A stretch of DNA of 64,000 bases, from NCBI GenBank assembly GCA_030407085.1, contig CM059584.1, positions 5,022,001 to 5,086,000 on the forward strand, written 5' to 3'. The notes beneath the pieces are model-generated. The model searched no databases, was not told the origin of the DNA, and saw only the letters and a list, made by a program, of their open reading frames with translations. This document shows, in pieces, positions 34,731 through 46,539 of this stretch. Each line of letters begins with the position of its first letter. Positions within the stretch are counted from its first letter, which is position 1. The stretch comes from Trichopria drosophilae. Taxonomy: Eukaryota > Arthropoda > Insecta > Hymenoptera > Diapriidae. A program made the translations under genes and the position numbers.

Positions 34731-37204
34731 CAATAGTTTGGGAAAATGCCAAAAAAATATTCAAGGTTAGCAGATTTGGTCATTCGTAGATCTTCCAAGT
34801 TGTGTACAGCAAAATCATGTTAGTGATTACACTTTGAACTCTCAAACTACTTGTATATCGAAGTGGATGGGCATACTTTGCAAAAAAAGATCATTTTCAT
34901 TTTCTTCCTTTCTTTCCTGTACACGCACTTATTTCTTACAATTTTAGGGGCAATTCCTTGCATTAGACTGACTCCATTCGGTCCATTTCATTTACTTTCG
35001 TTAATCTATTTATTACAATTTATGTCCTGAACGGACAGTACTTTATAAAAAGTGAATGTTTTAAAGAATTCTAACGGTTGGTGTCGGTAGGTTATAAATC
35101 GGTTTGATCAGCTATTCCAGAAAACCTAGGGCTATAAATGATACGAATTAGCGGACGTACGCAGGCAGAAAAAGTTATTTAATTCAACCATTCTATTAAA
35201 CAAACTATGCCTTTAGTAAAGACTAGATCGGGTTGATATTTATTATGACATGAGGCTTTAGCCCCTTTAGTCAACAAGTTTAAGAACTTGTATCTTTTTT
35301 TTCACATGCTTTTGAAAAAGGGCAACGGTATGTTGTTCGGTATGCCTTATACTAGCTAAAAATGGTCCAGTTTTTTAATTTGATACATTATTGACTTCAT
35401 TAGACTTCGAAATTTGCAGAAAATGCTAACCTAAATTTGTACTGCAATCTGGTCATCCATTTGGGTAAAATTCGCGTTACGATCTTTAGTTGTCTTACTT
35501 TAGCACCTCGCAGGAGAGCTGCTCTCGCGTCACACGGGCAGCTTTCCTCCCTTGAAGCATAATATACTATTTTTAACACACAACCAAATCCATGATTATT
35601 TTTCAGACAATTTCCATTGTAGCGGCTATAAAATACATTACAAGAATAATATAAAGTCAAAGAAAAATGAACATTTCCGAGTGGTGGCATTGAATAGTAT
35701 TTTTAAAATAAAATACGTCTACTAGTATTTATGAGATGTGATGTGAATTCTGGAGACGTCGAATTTTAGGGAATATTTACTTTCGGTTTTTGTCGACTAC
35801 AGCGTCACCTGTGAACCAAAATGCAATAGCTCATAGGTCAAATTGGTGTACTTTTTTCCGGAGAATCCAAATCTGCAATAAAAAATTGGGGTTCCTATTT
35901 AAGTTTTATAGTTTTTCCCCCACCCCAGGGGGTAAATGGTTCACCATAACAAAAGAAAACATTCACTGACCTCTATAAATGAAAATACCATATACTTCAT
36001 TTATATTTAATATGACTAATGAAATCTTTCTTAACGTAAAACTTTTAAAAAATCAAAACATTTTCCATTAGTATCCTATCACTAATTGGTTGGTATCAAT
36101 ATTTCTCAAATATTTATCATCTGGCAGTCGGCAAACACTAGGATTGTATGCAGTAAAGCTCACTTATATCGTGCATTGTATAGAACACTTTCCTGCACTA
36201 TGTTGTCCGTGTACTGATATAATACATATGCAAATATGTAACAAATCAACGTGTAAATATGAATCCTAAATCACTTTATGATATTGAATGCAATTTAACG
36301 CTTTGTGCATCGTCACATTCATTGTGTAATGTTGCTTTAACGTTGATGACCAACATGAACGAGATCCGAACAGAACCAAATGAGGCATATGTTTCATTTA
36401 ATATCGTCTAATTTGATGTAGAAATATTAAAAGTATTGAAACATTTGTACTCTTAGTTAGAAACTAATCATTGTTAATGGAGATTTGGCATTGATAAGAA
36501 AGATATTATCAGAGTTAATCTACAAACAAAAAGTAAGTCGTGAATTAAGAACAAAAGTTAGCTAATTTTAAGATGTAATAGAAAGAATCCTTGTTCGGTT
36601 GAAAAGTAGCTTTCTTCAAAAGTTTTAAGACTATTTTACCTTGAGACCAAAATGTAGTAGCAAACATTTGACGTCGTTCAGACTTTGGGGTTAAATTAAG
36701 GCGTTTTCCAATTTTATATTTAGATTATTTAGAACAAAATCGAACCTCTATACACTGCAAAAAATACATCGCACAATAAACGGACAACCGATTCCGATTG
36801 GCTAAACCGATCACTGGAAAGAAAATTTAGTTTATATTTATTTAATTTTATAGTAATAATTAATTAATTCAAGGGACCATGTTTAACACAAACACACCAA
36901 TCATTTTCAAAATCATAAATCGATTCACTGTCACTGAAGTTATTTAAGAAACATCCTCCAATTTCGAGAAAAAATCTTGAACGCCTCAATACACTAATGT
37001 AGTGGTTAATTTGGAACAGGAACGTAACACTAACTTGTTAATTTCTATATTATCATATAAGGCATAATTTCATATAATTCGTAAACCTTTCATATGGTTG
37101 AATGTGGTAAAAAATATGCTGAGAAAAATAGTTGAGTCGTTGAACCTGTTTTGTATTGTAAGGTCGTTATTGTTTATATTGTTTACACTGATTGTGTGTT
37201 TGTC
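34731..37204. other. AT-rich non-coding stretch
   Basis: A 96-codon minus-strand frame at 35400-35690 and smaller ones have no recognisable features. A C/G-rich patch (CCCCCACCCCAGGGGG) lies near 35918. No element ends are seen. Confidence 0.35.
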
Positions 37205-37432
37205 TCAAACAAGATCGTAATTGTCATTTAAGTTGCATCTCTCTCGCGACTTGAGGAAAAATTTCCCAACAAACTTCCAACAATCATCAAAATCGCCCCA
37301 TTTTAATCTGTAAACGATTCCTACATCTGTTTCATCGCAAACAGGGCTTGTTATAAACCGTTCAGCCTTAAAATCAGAAATGATCACATCACTTTTAAGT
37401 TTCAAAACAGCAAGAATATATTTTAAGACCAC
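37205..37432 (-). other. Protein-like open frame, unrecognised
   Basis: An open frame of 75 codons with no ATG at its 5' end. Its composition, rich in Asp, Glu, Lys, Gly and Trp with a SPVCDETDVG...LKWGDFDDCW segment, looks more protein-like than the other short frames here. It is preceded by CTAG|AA, compatible with a weak splice acceptor, and ends at TGA. I do not recognise a family. It could be a lone exon, a fragment of a transposon protein, or chance. Confidence 0.2.
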
Positions 37433-37439
37433 ATTCTAG

Positions 37440-38610
37440 CTTAATAGCTAAATTTAAGCCAGTATTTAAAAGACAATCCTGGTTGTACGACTTATTTTTC
37501 TGTGTATTAAGTATTGTAGTGCAATCACGAATTGGGAAGCTCAACCTTGATAGTAAAACTATATCAGATATAAGTCTACCTCATATTTAAAATGAAAATA
37601 ACTGGCCTACATGTCATCACGGAGAAAATAAAAAATGTTGAAAGAAATTAATTGGCTTCACATTCCACATCAATAAAAATTTATTTGGTTCCATTTCCCT
37701 CTCTTGAGTCACAAAGGATATGTTCAAGCTCTAAAATATAAAACCAGATAACACATTATATGAAAACGTACTCTTATCTACATTCTTAGGTATTTAATTT
37801 TTATCTTTTGATCTAAATTGTCGTATCATTTTCATTTCATTAAGACAATTTTTCTCTTCCTTCTGTTTATTTCTGCTCCTTACATTTTCGGTTAGTTTTT
37901 CCTTTCATATTTTCGTTTCATTTATTGCAGATAATTATTTGGCAATTTTATATTCCAATTCACTTCAATATTTCACATCTTCAATTTAACAATAAATAAC
38001 AATTATAATCATTGTTGTCATAAATTTTACTTTTGTTATTGTTCCAGTAGCGAATGAATATTATTTGCAGAATTAGATATTGACAAGAAGTTAACACAAA
38101 CAGAACAAAGAATTTAATGTCGAATTACTAAATTGTCAGGGAAGTAACCATCCAATCAAATTAATATAAAGACCGCGTCAACTTTCTCAAGATTTGCCCA
38201 TTCTGATATTCGACGATATCGAGGAAAGGGCAGGAATTGCCGCAGTCTCTTTCGTAGTATCTTTCCGTCGGTAATTTATTCCTCATTGGAACATCGGAAT
38301 TTGGCAATGGAAGGAATCGTAATTTTCATATTTTATCCATGATGCACGAAACAAATGAAGAAATTTGCATTTTTTTATGTAATAAATGCAGAACATTGCA
38401 ACACTAAGAAGTTTCTGAAATTCAACGGCATATTGAGATACAAAATAATTAGAAAATCTGTAGGAAACAATATTTTTCCAAATTTCTAACATACATTATC
38501 CTGAACTCAAGGATTTTATACAGAAAATAAAATTCCTTACTTTTCATAGATAAAGCTTATTCTTATTTAACATTTTACACATATCTCATCTTACGAATGC
38601 ATCAGAAGTG
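37440..38610. other. AT-rich non-coding stretch
   Basis: No recognisable gene, repeat or RNA. Confidence 0.4.
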
Positions 38611-38615
38611 CATTT

Positions 38616-39050
38616 CACAAAACAGATACTTCAAAAACCCGTCATTCAATAATCAGACATTTCAAAATGCAGACCTTAAAAAACCTGACATTTCAAAATA
38701 TAAACACCTTCGATTGGTGCGATCATTACATACAAAAATGATCTCTGGTCGCCGTCCTTGAGGTCTCACTGCAAGGTCATTTCAAGGTAAAAATGATCCA
38801 CCAAATTATTAATTTTGTAGGTCAAATCCCCCCCCCCCCCTCCCGGATAATTTATTAAGCACATTTAGAATTCCATCATTAAATACATCTTCAAAATATG
38901 CCTGCATCCTTACATGTCTGATTTTTTAATGTCTGTATTTTGCAACGTCTGATTGTTGAATGTCTGTTTTTTTAAATATTTGGTTTTTTAATTTCTTCTT
39001 TTTAAATGTATGCTTTTTTAATGTCGGGTGTTTGAAGTATCTGTTTTGTG
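38616..39050. mobile_element. 435-bp foldback of ~15-bp tandem units
   Basis: The outer ends CACAAAACAGATACTTCAAA and the complement of TTTGAAGTATCTGTTTTGTG are near-perfect inverted repeats. Inside, the left arm is a run of units like CAGACATTTCAAAAT and the right arm a run of ATGTCTGATTTTTTA-like units, about five to nine per arm. The centre (38700-38900) is unlike the arms and holds a 13-C run and AAGGTCA motifs. No frame. The architecture recalls Foldback-type elements with repetitive arms, but the family is not one I can name. Confidence 0.8.
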
Positions 39051-39059
39051 GTTTATGGG

Positions 39060-39840
39060 GTTTTTGAGACGCAGTGCGAAATACGCTTGAAGTATATGCA
39101 TGCAATTTATTAATAACAAAGTAGAAAACAATTTCAAAAATTCTTAATAAATTGTAAGAATTTCATCTTACAAAATAACGTAAAATTTAATCATTTTCTG
39201 TCGTAAACAAAAGAAAAGTATAAATAATTTCATTTTATCGTCTTCAGGAATTTTAAATTTTCTAACATTTTCAAGCTTGCAAAAATAACATTCGCTTTCC
39301 TCTTTTTATGGAAACTATTTCAAATAATTAAATAAATTACTTAAAGAAGAAAACAAATTGGAGTAAACAAAAGCATGCAAGTTCCGATATTTACACAAGC
39401 AATCAGAATCCATATAAAAGTTTATAAAATAGCATTCCCTAAAGCATTATAAATAACGAAATCGCACATTCTTAAAATTTTTCAGTAACATAAAATTGCG
39501 ATGCAGCAACCATTACACTTTTTATAACAGCAGAAATTCTTTCCCGTGTAATTATACTTTACATATAGAACACTCTATTTCATTCTTTTAAGTTGCTTTG
39601 TGCATACATGCATCTCCGGGATAGACGTTTCGCATTATCGCAGGAACTTCTTCAACTATATGAATTTTAGTACACGAAACATGTCTTGCTTATAATTTTA
39701 TAATTTTTTGCTCCTGTTAGTTTGAGAAAACTTAAATTATATTTTCCTGCAAACTTACGCCGATTTTATATATTACAATTATATTAGTCACATCATCCAA
39801 TAGTATTATATATATTTATTTGTTTTTAAATAAACGAAAG
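39060..39840. other. AT-rich non-coding stretch
   Basis: No recognisable gene, repeat or RNA. Confidence 0.4.
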
Positions 39841-39841
39841 T

Positions 39842-39879
<38 letters not shown>

Positions 39880-39960
39880 TTATTTATATCAACGGGTATT
39901 ACCCCTTTTACAACAATATAAAATATAAACATAGCCGCAACTTAATATATTAATTTCAAG
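39842..39960 (-). mobile_element. 3' end of a non-LTR element with poly(A) tail
   Basis: A run of about 31 T on the plus strand is a poly(A) tail on the minus strand. Just inside are TATAAATAAATATT and a GGGGTAATACCCG hairpin, in the same order as the hairpin and AAATA tail at 18730. Sequence further in is AT-rich, with no reverse transcriptase frame, so only a short 3' fragment inserted. The length of the A run suggests a fairly recent insertion. Confidence 0.65.
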
Positions 39961-42325
39961 TTAATAGTACTTATACAATAACGCCTTGATACATCTCTGA
40001 AAATTTAATTAACTCTTGTAAAAGATAAAAATGCGATTTTTTACGATCGAGATTTATTAAAAAATGTTGTGACTATTGTAATGACAACAATAATCATAAG
40101 AATAACATGTCTTTATTGATTAAAAAATTAAAGGCCAAAATCAAAATGGATCTTTATTGAAAAAATTTCATCGAGATTAGTACATTTGAGATAATTTTCC
40201 TTTTGAATGAAATAAGAAAAATCGATTTGCAACCATATGCACAAATTCAACAGCTTTGGTAAATAATTTTAATCTAATACGATCCGCTTGATATCCAGAA
40301 GATAGGACACAATTAAATAGTCACTTTGAGTTGTCCTCAGCAATAAAACAGATATAATAAAACTGACTAAAAAAATGATCTCATGTCATGTCAATTGCAC
40401 TATTGTTGTATGTTACAACGATTCCCACCTTTTTTTCTATGGTTCAATCAACCATTTTTGTTCTCTATGTGGATCGTTTTATTAAGGTTTCTTGTAATGC
40501 ATGTTAAAGTGTAATCCAATCATAAACTAGAGTTGGCGTGGTGCCTCGCCATATATTTTTTATACCTTTATGAAAGGTATAATGAAAATGCAACATAAAG
40601 TTGCCCGTGATTAAAAACGTCTTTCCGAAGATCCATACTAATTTTTTTAAAAGTCGGTCTTTGAACAATATTAATTGTCGTAGCAAAGACAAGTCTCACT
40701 AGAAACTGCCTTCCTTTAAATGAAAATGGGGAATGAAAATTCACAGTACAGTGTAATTCGATTCAAACAATTTCTTTAACAGTATCCTGTAACCTCCATG
40801 TGATATTACAAAGTTGAACTTGAAAGGTTGTTATGAACGTACATCAACATTGATATTCTGCGAGGGCACCGATTAAGTAGATTAAGCAAAAATATTTTTG
40901 GTCAAATTGTTATTGAACTATAACAATCTTTTTCATTTTTTTATTCTAGACATGATCATATTTTTAATTTCAAAAGTAAGCATGCATGCAATATTTATAT
41001 TTTTATTATAATTAATGTCGAATATTACTAATTACAATTTTAACAAGTTTTAATTCAGTTGAGCACTCAACGAGAAAATAGTCTATTTAACAAAAGGTAA
41101 TCAATTATTTAAATAATACTATAGTTAAGTGTTGAATTTATAGTCAATTGGAATTCGAAAAAATAAAAATAATGCAATTAAATATTTGATATTTTCTAAA
41201 ATATAGCAAACTACGTGGCATACAAGATTATTAAAGTATATGAAGTATATACATGGAAGTGTATACATTTTTAAATTATGTATAAATAACTTGTTGATAA
41301 AATTTTCCTATTATCTTCTAAAACCTTATGCTATTTAGAATATAATATCTACCCAAATGCAAAGCAATTGAATAGTAACCATTTAAATATTTACTTATAC
41401 ATATGAGGCAATTGTTTGTTTACAAACAAGCACCGGGCAGCACAAGGAGATTCACGCAATAGCCCGATTTGAGATCATCTATTTAATAAACAAATACTAG
41501 GGTTAGTAAACAAGCCTTTATCATATATTATTATGAATTCAAAATCTGTGGTTGCAAGGTAGTAATTATGAATGATACTTGGAGTACTTCGAAGTACAAA
41601 ACCCCGAAAGTTTTAAAACCATTTTGAGCGTGTATTACGAAAATTATTATTTCCGCTGGCACTGAAAAATTAATTAAAAACCATCGAAGTACCAAAACAT
41701 AAATAAACTATGTACGATATGAAATCTAGCAAAAAAAATACTTATTTACAAAAAAGTACACGAAAATAATAATTTTTCATATTTTTCTTTTGTACCATCG
41801 TGGATTTATGATCAAAGTAATTTTTTTATTCAACATATAGATTGAACATTCCATTATCTACAATTTTCAGTGTATACACTTTTCGCATACCAAGTATGGT
41901 TTTCGGTGCATTAATTTGCGTTTTAAACATTCATATCTCTGTAAATATTGAACGTACATCATTACATAAAAATAAAAAATTATTGGTAATTTCCTCCACT
42001 AGAACGTTTTGTTTGAAGCATTTTTGGATCCGAATGGTTATTTTTTATTTATACGCGAAAAACGCGCGATCCTCTCGTGCGTTACAGTTGCTCTGCAAAA
42101 CTGTCAATATTTGAAAAAATCTATCTCGGCTTCTATTGGTCGTAGAAGCTTTTTTGAAAAACTAAATTTCCCCACTTACTATTTTTTATTTTTTTCGTTT
42201 AAAGTGATATTTTTCTAGTTATTTCAGAAAAACCTATTTTTTTGACACATTTTCCCTTACCATTTCCCCCAGGCAGCTTGTACGGGTGGGGATTTTTGAG
42301 ACAGAAAAAAGTAAGACAAGATAAG
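39961..42325. other. AT-rich non-coding stretch
   Basis: No gene recognised. The 40526-40552 stretch matches the terminus of the 371-785 repeat in reverse orientation. Frames at 41842-42218 overlap in two phases and are without recognised features. A GGGTAATTTCATG-like or similar element end was not found. Confidence 0.35.
40526..40552 (-). repeat. Terminus of the 371/11859 repeat family, inverted
   Basis: ACTAGAGTTGGCGTGGTGCC plus TCGC matches the complement of the right terminus of the repeats at 371-785 and 11859-12232 with two differences. Sequence beyond it does not match those copies, so this is a short remnant or a related subfamily sharing only the end. Confidence 0.5.
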
Positions 42326-42512
42326 CCTGCCCGAGTAAAAAAAATTTGTCTCTGAAAGATCTTTCCGAGATCTCGCGGGTTTAATCTCGTAAAGATCTCG
42401 CTACTGGGACGGAGCGAGATTGTTGCGAGATTGTTGCGAGATGAACAAAAGCTTAAAATGGTATGTTAAAATTATCGAATAAAAATAAAATATTTAAATA
42501 AAAAAAAAAAAA

Positions 42513-42584
42513 ATTTATCACTATCGGGATTCGATCCCGGGACCTTTCGGTCTTGAAGCAGCAACTCTAACCACTCTACTAGCC
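42513..42584 (-). ncRNA. tRNA-like sequence in left arm
   Basis: Reading leftward, TAGTAGAGTGGTTAGAG resembles a Pol III A box (the TAGTAGAGTGG part lies at 42571-42581). GGATCGAATCC (42527-42537) is a strong B box flanked by CCCGG/CCCGATAG stem bases. A ~14-T run follows at once on this strand, as a Pol III terminator would. The anticodon arm does not pair well, so it is not a functional tRNA; a tRNA-derived promoter is the best reading. Confidence 0.6.
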
Positions 42585-42680
42585 AGTCATTTACGGACTC
42601 GTAACAAATGACACATATCAATGCCGAATTTCAATGATCGATTCACTCAAATACCTGTCATGTGTTATCCTTCCTAAAAT

Positions 42681-42752
42681 GAATGTATAGCCGAGTGGTT
42701 AGAGTTCCAGCTTCAAGAACGAAAGGCCCGGGATCAAATCCCGATAGTGATA
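42681..42752 (+). ncRNA. tRNA-like sequence in right arm
   Basis: TAGCCGAGTGG (42688-42698) is a good A box and GGATCAAATCC (42731-42741) a good B box, 32 bases apart, with a T run from 42755. GTTCC/AGAAC could form a partial anticodon stem, but the loop lacks U33. It is the mirror of 42513-42584, so the two promoters would fire away from the loop, each into its own arm. Confidence 0.6.
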
Positions 42753-42936
42753 AATTTTTTTTTTTTTATTTAAATATTTTATTTTAATCAATAATTTTAA
42801 CATACCATTTTAAGCTTTTGTTCATCTCGCAACAATCTCGCTCCGTCCCAGTAGCGAGATCTTTGCGAGATCTTTACGAGATTAAACCCGCGAGATCTCG
42901 GAAAGATCTTTCAGAGACAAATTTTTTTTACTCGGG

Positions 42937-43405
42937 TGTTTCCAAAATTTCAGCCCACTACTAATTTTTTAATCAAAATCGAAAATTACCAATCCATTTT
43001 ATTAAGCTATAAGACTTGTTGATTTTTAAAATATGCGGATTTATTTGATGATCTCTGTTGAATCTATATTACAATTGCTTCACTTGAAAAATTCAAACCT
43101 AAAATACCATAATAATACTGCCGCTAGTTCTTTCCTTCATTTGTCTACTGATCCATTATCATTTCCATCCTTTCCTTGATTCATCCATAAAATTGATCCA
43201 TAAGAGAGTCAATGTCATTGATTTTGGGATTGAATCCATGGACTGTTTTGACAAATAGAGTGTACAAATTGTTAACAATTTTTATTTACAAATTGCATAT
43301 TTATTGTGAGACTTTGGATGCAATCAGTTTATCGCAGTTTTCATGAAAACGTATTTTACATTTCATAGTTTTAATAATGGTCTGAAGAATTTCATAAGCA
43401 ACATA
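42937..43405. other. Non-coding, nothing recognised
   Basis: AT-rich spacer between two mobile elements. Confidence 0.4.
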
Positions 43406-43410
43406 AAGTA

Positions 43411-44387
43411 GGGGAGAACGGGGTAATTCCGACCTACCTAAGCAAAATTGATTTTTGAGATAGAGAATTTGATTTAATGAATTTGTACGTTATGCTTTGT
43501 TAAAGTGTATTGCATGGGTAAACATTTATCGATATTATTAATACCTTGTTATAGGTCTATTATAGGATTATACCTCCGTTAGTAAAAAATTGCAATTCTT
43601 CAGATTCTGTCAAAGTATGGGTAATTCCGACCGCGGTTATTTTCAGCACAATTTCGTAGTGATTTATAGGTTTACTTTACATTTATTAATAATAAGTAAA
43701 GAAGATAATATTTTGCTATCACAATAACTTGTTTATGTACAACACTACGTACGTAGATCACATACCTACTCTACATTGTTCGTCAAAAATGAAAACGCAA
43801 ATAGTCACTTTACTTCTAATATCGCACGAGAAAACAAGCGCAGCAAATTCAAATGTTGTGGTCGAGATGTAGAAAGACAAAAAATCAACACATTTGTGAT
43901 ACATTATATACAATGTATACATAATATTGCATAATATGGTTGTGATAAAAAGCAAACGAAAATAAACTCGAAAAAGGACGGTCGCAATTACCCCGTACAT
44001 TAGGGGTCGGAATTACCTTGCACGTTCGTTATTTAAAAAAATACACTCACTTAAAAACACACTCTCATCTCACTAAAAACCAAATTGATTTCATTAAATA
44101 TAAGGATAAGGCTTTCTAATTTACCTACGTTTGATTCGTTTGCACAATAATTTCAAACTATATTTACTTATTTATAATACTACAATTTCTAAATTAGCTC
44201 AGTAAGAAACAATAACATCACTGCCACATGGTTCAATGCAAAGTAAATAAACAACTACCGCAATCAAAATAGTTGTACTCATCAGTGTTTCACAAAATTT
44301 CAATAACATTACGGGATGTCATATTGTAAGCGAGATATTACGGGGGGTCGGAATTATCCGACCTGTCGTAATTACCCCGTTCTCCCC
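43411..44387. mobile_element. 977-bp Tc1/mariner-like non-autonomous element
   Basis: TA at 43409-43410 and 44388-44389 flanks identical 18-bp terminal inverted repeats, GGGGAGAACGGGGTAATT. TA target duplications are characteristic of the Tc1/mariner (IS630) superfamily. The 13-mer GGTAATTCCGACC or its complement recurs subterminally near 43421, 43619, 44003 and, less exactly, 44345, as transposase-binding repeats often do. The 80-codon frame inside (minus strand) has no DDE/DDD signature, so the element is non-autonomous. Confidence 0.85.
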
Positions 44388-44752
44388 TATATATTAATTG
44401 TTCTTAAGTGCCGAAAAGGTCCAAACTCATACTAAATTTTCGTTAACCTTTCCAACACTTTGGAGACACTCTGGAGACACTTATTTTCACACTTCCTGAA
44501 CACTTAATGTAGTCAACGAATTTCACCAGCTAAGTATGGAAACAAAAATATGTTGAAATGCATGACATTATGAGAGATTTCTGCAGTTTAAATATTGAAA
44601 ATTGTAAAATACATCATGCATAATTTAGAATTTCTTATGTTTGCACTTATGTAAACATCCACTAAATTTCAAAATTCTGTAAATTTTTACTTTTAATTAA
44701 TTGTCATCAAACTTGAAAGGAGAATACAAGTTAATGCACAATACACAATTAA

Positions 44753-44880
44753 GAACCGGGTGGCTTCCCTACGGACTTCGGCTGCCGACACCACCAGGGG
44801 GTTCCACCCAGTAAACGACAGTCTCGCTTCGCGCCTCATTGACCGTCGACGATGGTGCTCAATGTCCGTCCGCAATCCTC
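44753..44880 (-). other. GC-rich island with open frame
   Basis: About 128 bases with clearly higher G+C than anything nearby. On the minus strand a frame reads through with Arg-rich sequence and an LSFTGWNPLVVSAAEVRRE segment. I do not recognise it. Sharp compositional edges suggest a fragment of coding or transposon sequence dropped into AT-rich DNA. Confidence 0.3.
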
Positions 44881-44899
44881 ATAATGCTTTACTTTACTT

Positions 44900-46450
44900 A
44901 GCACGCCATCAGGGTTATGCATAATTAATAACATTTATGGAATGTGTCACTCTGATTAATAGAATATTATTTACAAAGATCCAAAATAATTTAAATAAAA
45001 AATAAAAACAAGAAGAAGAAGTAATTTTTATAATGGCATGTTTTACGGAAAATGTTGCATTGACTTTGATAGTATAATATTTAAATAATTATAGATTTAA
45101 AGAAATAATATTAGTATATGCTTTAATTTTAATTTTAAAAAACTCAACAATTGTTTTATTTAATTTCGAATTAAAAAATTGTACATATTTTGAAATTATT
45201 ATTTGAAAATATTTTACCTCACAATATATTTGAAATCTTAGAGCTCTGTTTCTGTCACTGTTTCGAATTCGGTTGCTGTTCGATTCGTCTATCGATGTTG
45301 ATTACACCAAATCTAATTACCAGTAATATATGTTCCAAAATCTTTTTGATATTTTTGAAAACGACGTAAGTGTCATGCTTCCATAATTCGAGTAGTCAAA
45401 AAAATATCCTTCTTGAACGAAGTAAAGCATCATGATGGTACTACTTAGTCATTTACATTGGGCCTTTTGGGCCTCCATCGAATGTTTTGGTACTTCAGAT
45501 TTTGTGTAATTATAGGACAGGTATTTTCTAGCTGCCGTTTAAAATAACAGAATAGATAAATCAACTTCTTGTTATCAATTCAGTAGAACTGAACCTGAGA
45601 TTTATCAAGTTCATGAAATTTATTTGTACATATTTTTCTTCATCACTGGCTCAAAGAAACTGATAAATTCGGATATGTAGGAGGATGAGAACATTCAGCA
45701 AATTAGTTTATCACTAGTGAAAGTTAAAAAACCTTTTTTGAAGTCCAGGATTATACATAAGAAAACGGAATATTCTCAGTAGTAACGGTTCACAGTTGCG
45801 GCGAACAATGCAAGGTGCTGTCTTTTGCTAATTAGATTCCTACTTTAAGGTAGCTATAGACCCCAACAGTGCAAGTCAAAAACCATATAATTTATAAATG
45901 TAAAAATATAACCTCAATACCAATACGTGAAATCGAATTATAAATAAATAATTAGTTTTAAGTAATTCATGTATCAAATCGCATCGTCGCATTTTATCAG
46001 AAAAGCGCATTTATATGTAATATATATAATATAACCTTCTACGTGGGCTTCTGTTCTGTCAAAACACACATACTCTGCTGATGATCGAAACAAACGTAGA
46101 GTGTTTTCGTATTTTCTTCAATGTGGACGTATACAGGAAACGAAAATTGTGCTATCGAAAAAAGAAATCATTTGTTACGTATATATATATGTTTGAAATT
46201 TAATAAAAAAACGCAAATCTTGTTCATGTTCTTTTACGTTGTCTAGTAAATGATTGTGGGAATCTATTAGTACATTCGTTCATTAGGAGAAAAAGAAGTG
46301 GAAACTGCGTAGGTATATTTCGACTCGAAATATAAAATATGGAATATATTAAACATGGCATATGTTTCAGTTAACTATTCTATAATATTTTCTGACCCTC
46401 AGTAAATTTTGTTCCCACAGATTTAACTACCTTGTAAATTTTTTTTCTAT
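44900..46450. other. AT-rich non-coding stretch
   Basis: No gene, RNA or clear repeat recognised. Confidence 0.4.
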
Positions 46451-46452
46451 TC

Positions 46453-46530
46453 AGGGGGCGTAAAATGACCATTATGCGCCTCCTTTTGGGGGCGTAAAAT
46501 GCCAGTTTCACGCCTCGGGCGTGAAATAAA
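46453..46530. repeat. Tandem ~30-bp hairpin units
   Basis: Two and a half units, GGGGGCGTAAAATG...CATTATGCGCC and GGGGGCGTAAAATG...TTTCACGCC followed by GGGCGTGAAAT. Each full unit is itself a dyad with 9-12-bp arms. Similar in design to the array at 52492-52577 but with a different sequence. Confidence 0.6.
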
Positions 46531-46539
46531 ATTAGTGTG

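Larger units (their letters stand above)
42330..42936. mobile_element. 607-bp foldback element with tRNA-like cores
   Basis: The arms at 42330-42585 and about 42686-42936 are near-identical inverted repeats ending CCCGAGTAAAAAAAATTTG. They contain dense AGATCT, GAGATCTCG and GCGAGATTGTT motifs. The arms differ mainly in repeat number: the left has two GATTGTTGCGA units and the right one, while the right has an extra AAAGATCTCGC. Toward the loop each arm has an A-rich run and then a tRNA-like sequence. No frame and no assignable target duplication. High arm identity suggests a young element or arm homogenisation. Confidence 0.9.

Noticed and set aside
38828..38843. C run as a functional G-quadruplex
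   Set aside because: It is one uninterrupted 13-C run plus CCC. A homopolymer tract explains it and no regular four-run motif is present.
43758..44000. Transposase of the mariner-like element
   Set aside because: The 80-codon frame lacks any DDE/DDD or helix-turn-helix signature and is dominated by hydrophobic noise typical of AT-rich DNA.
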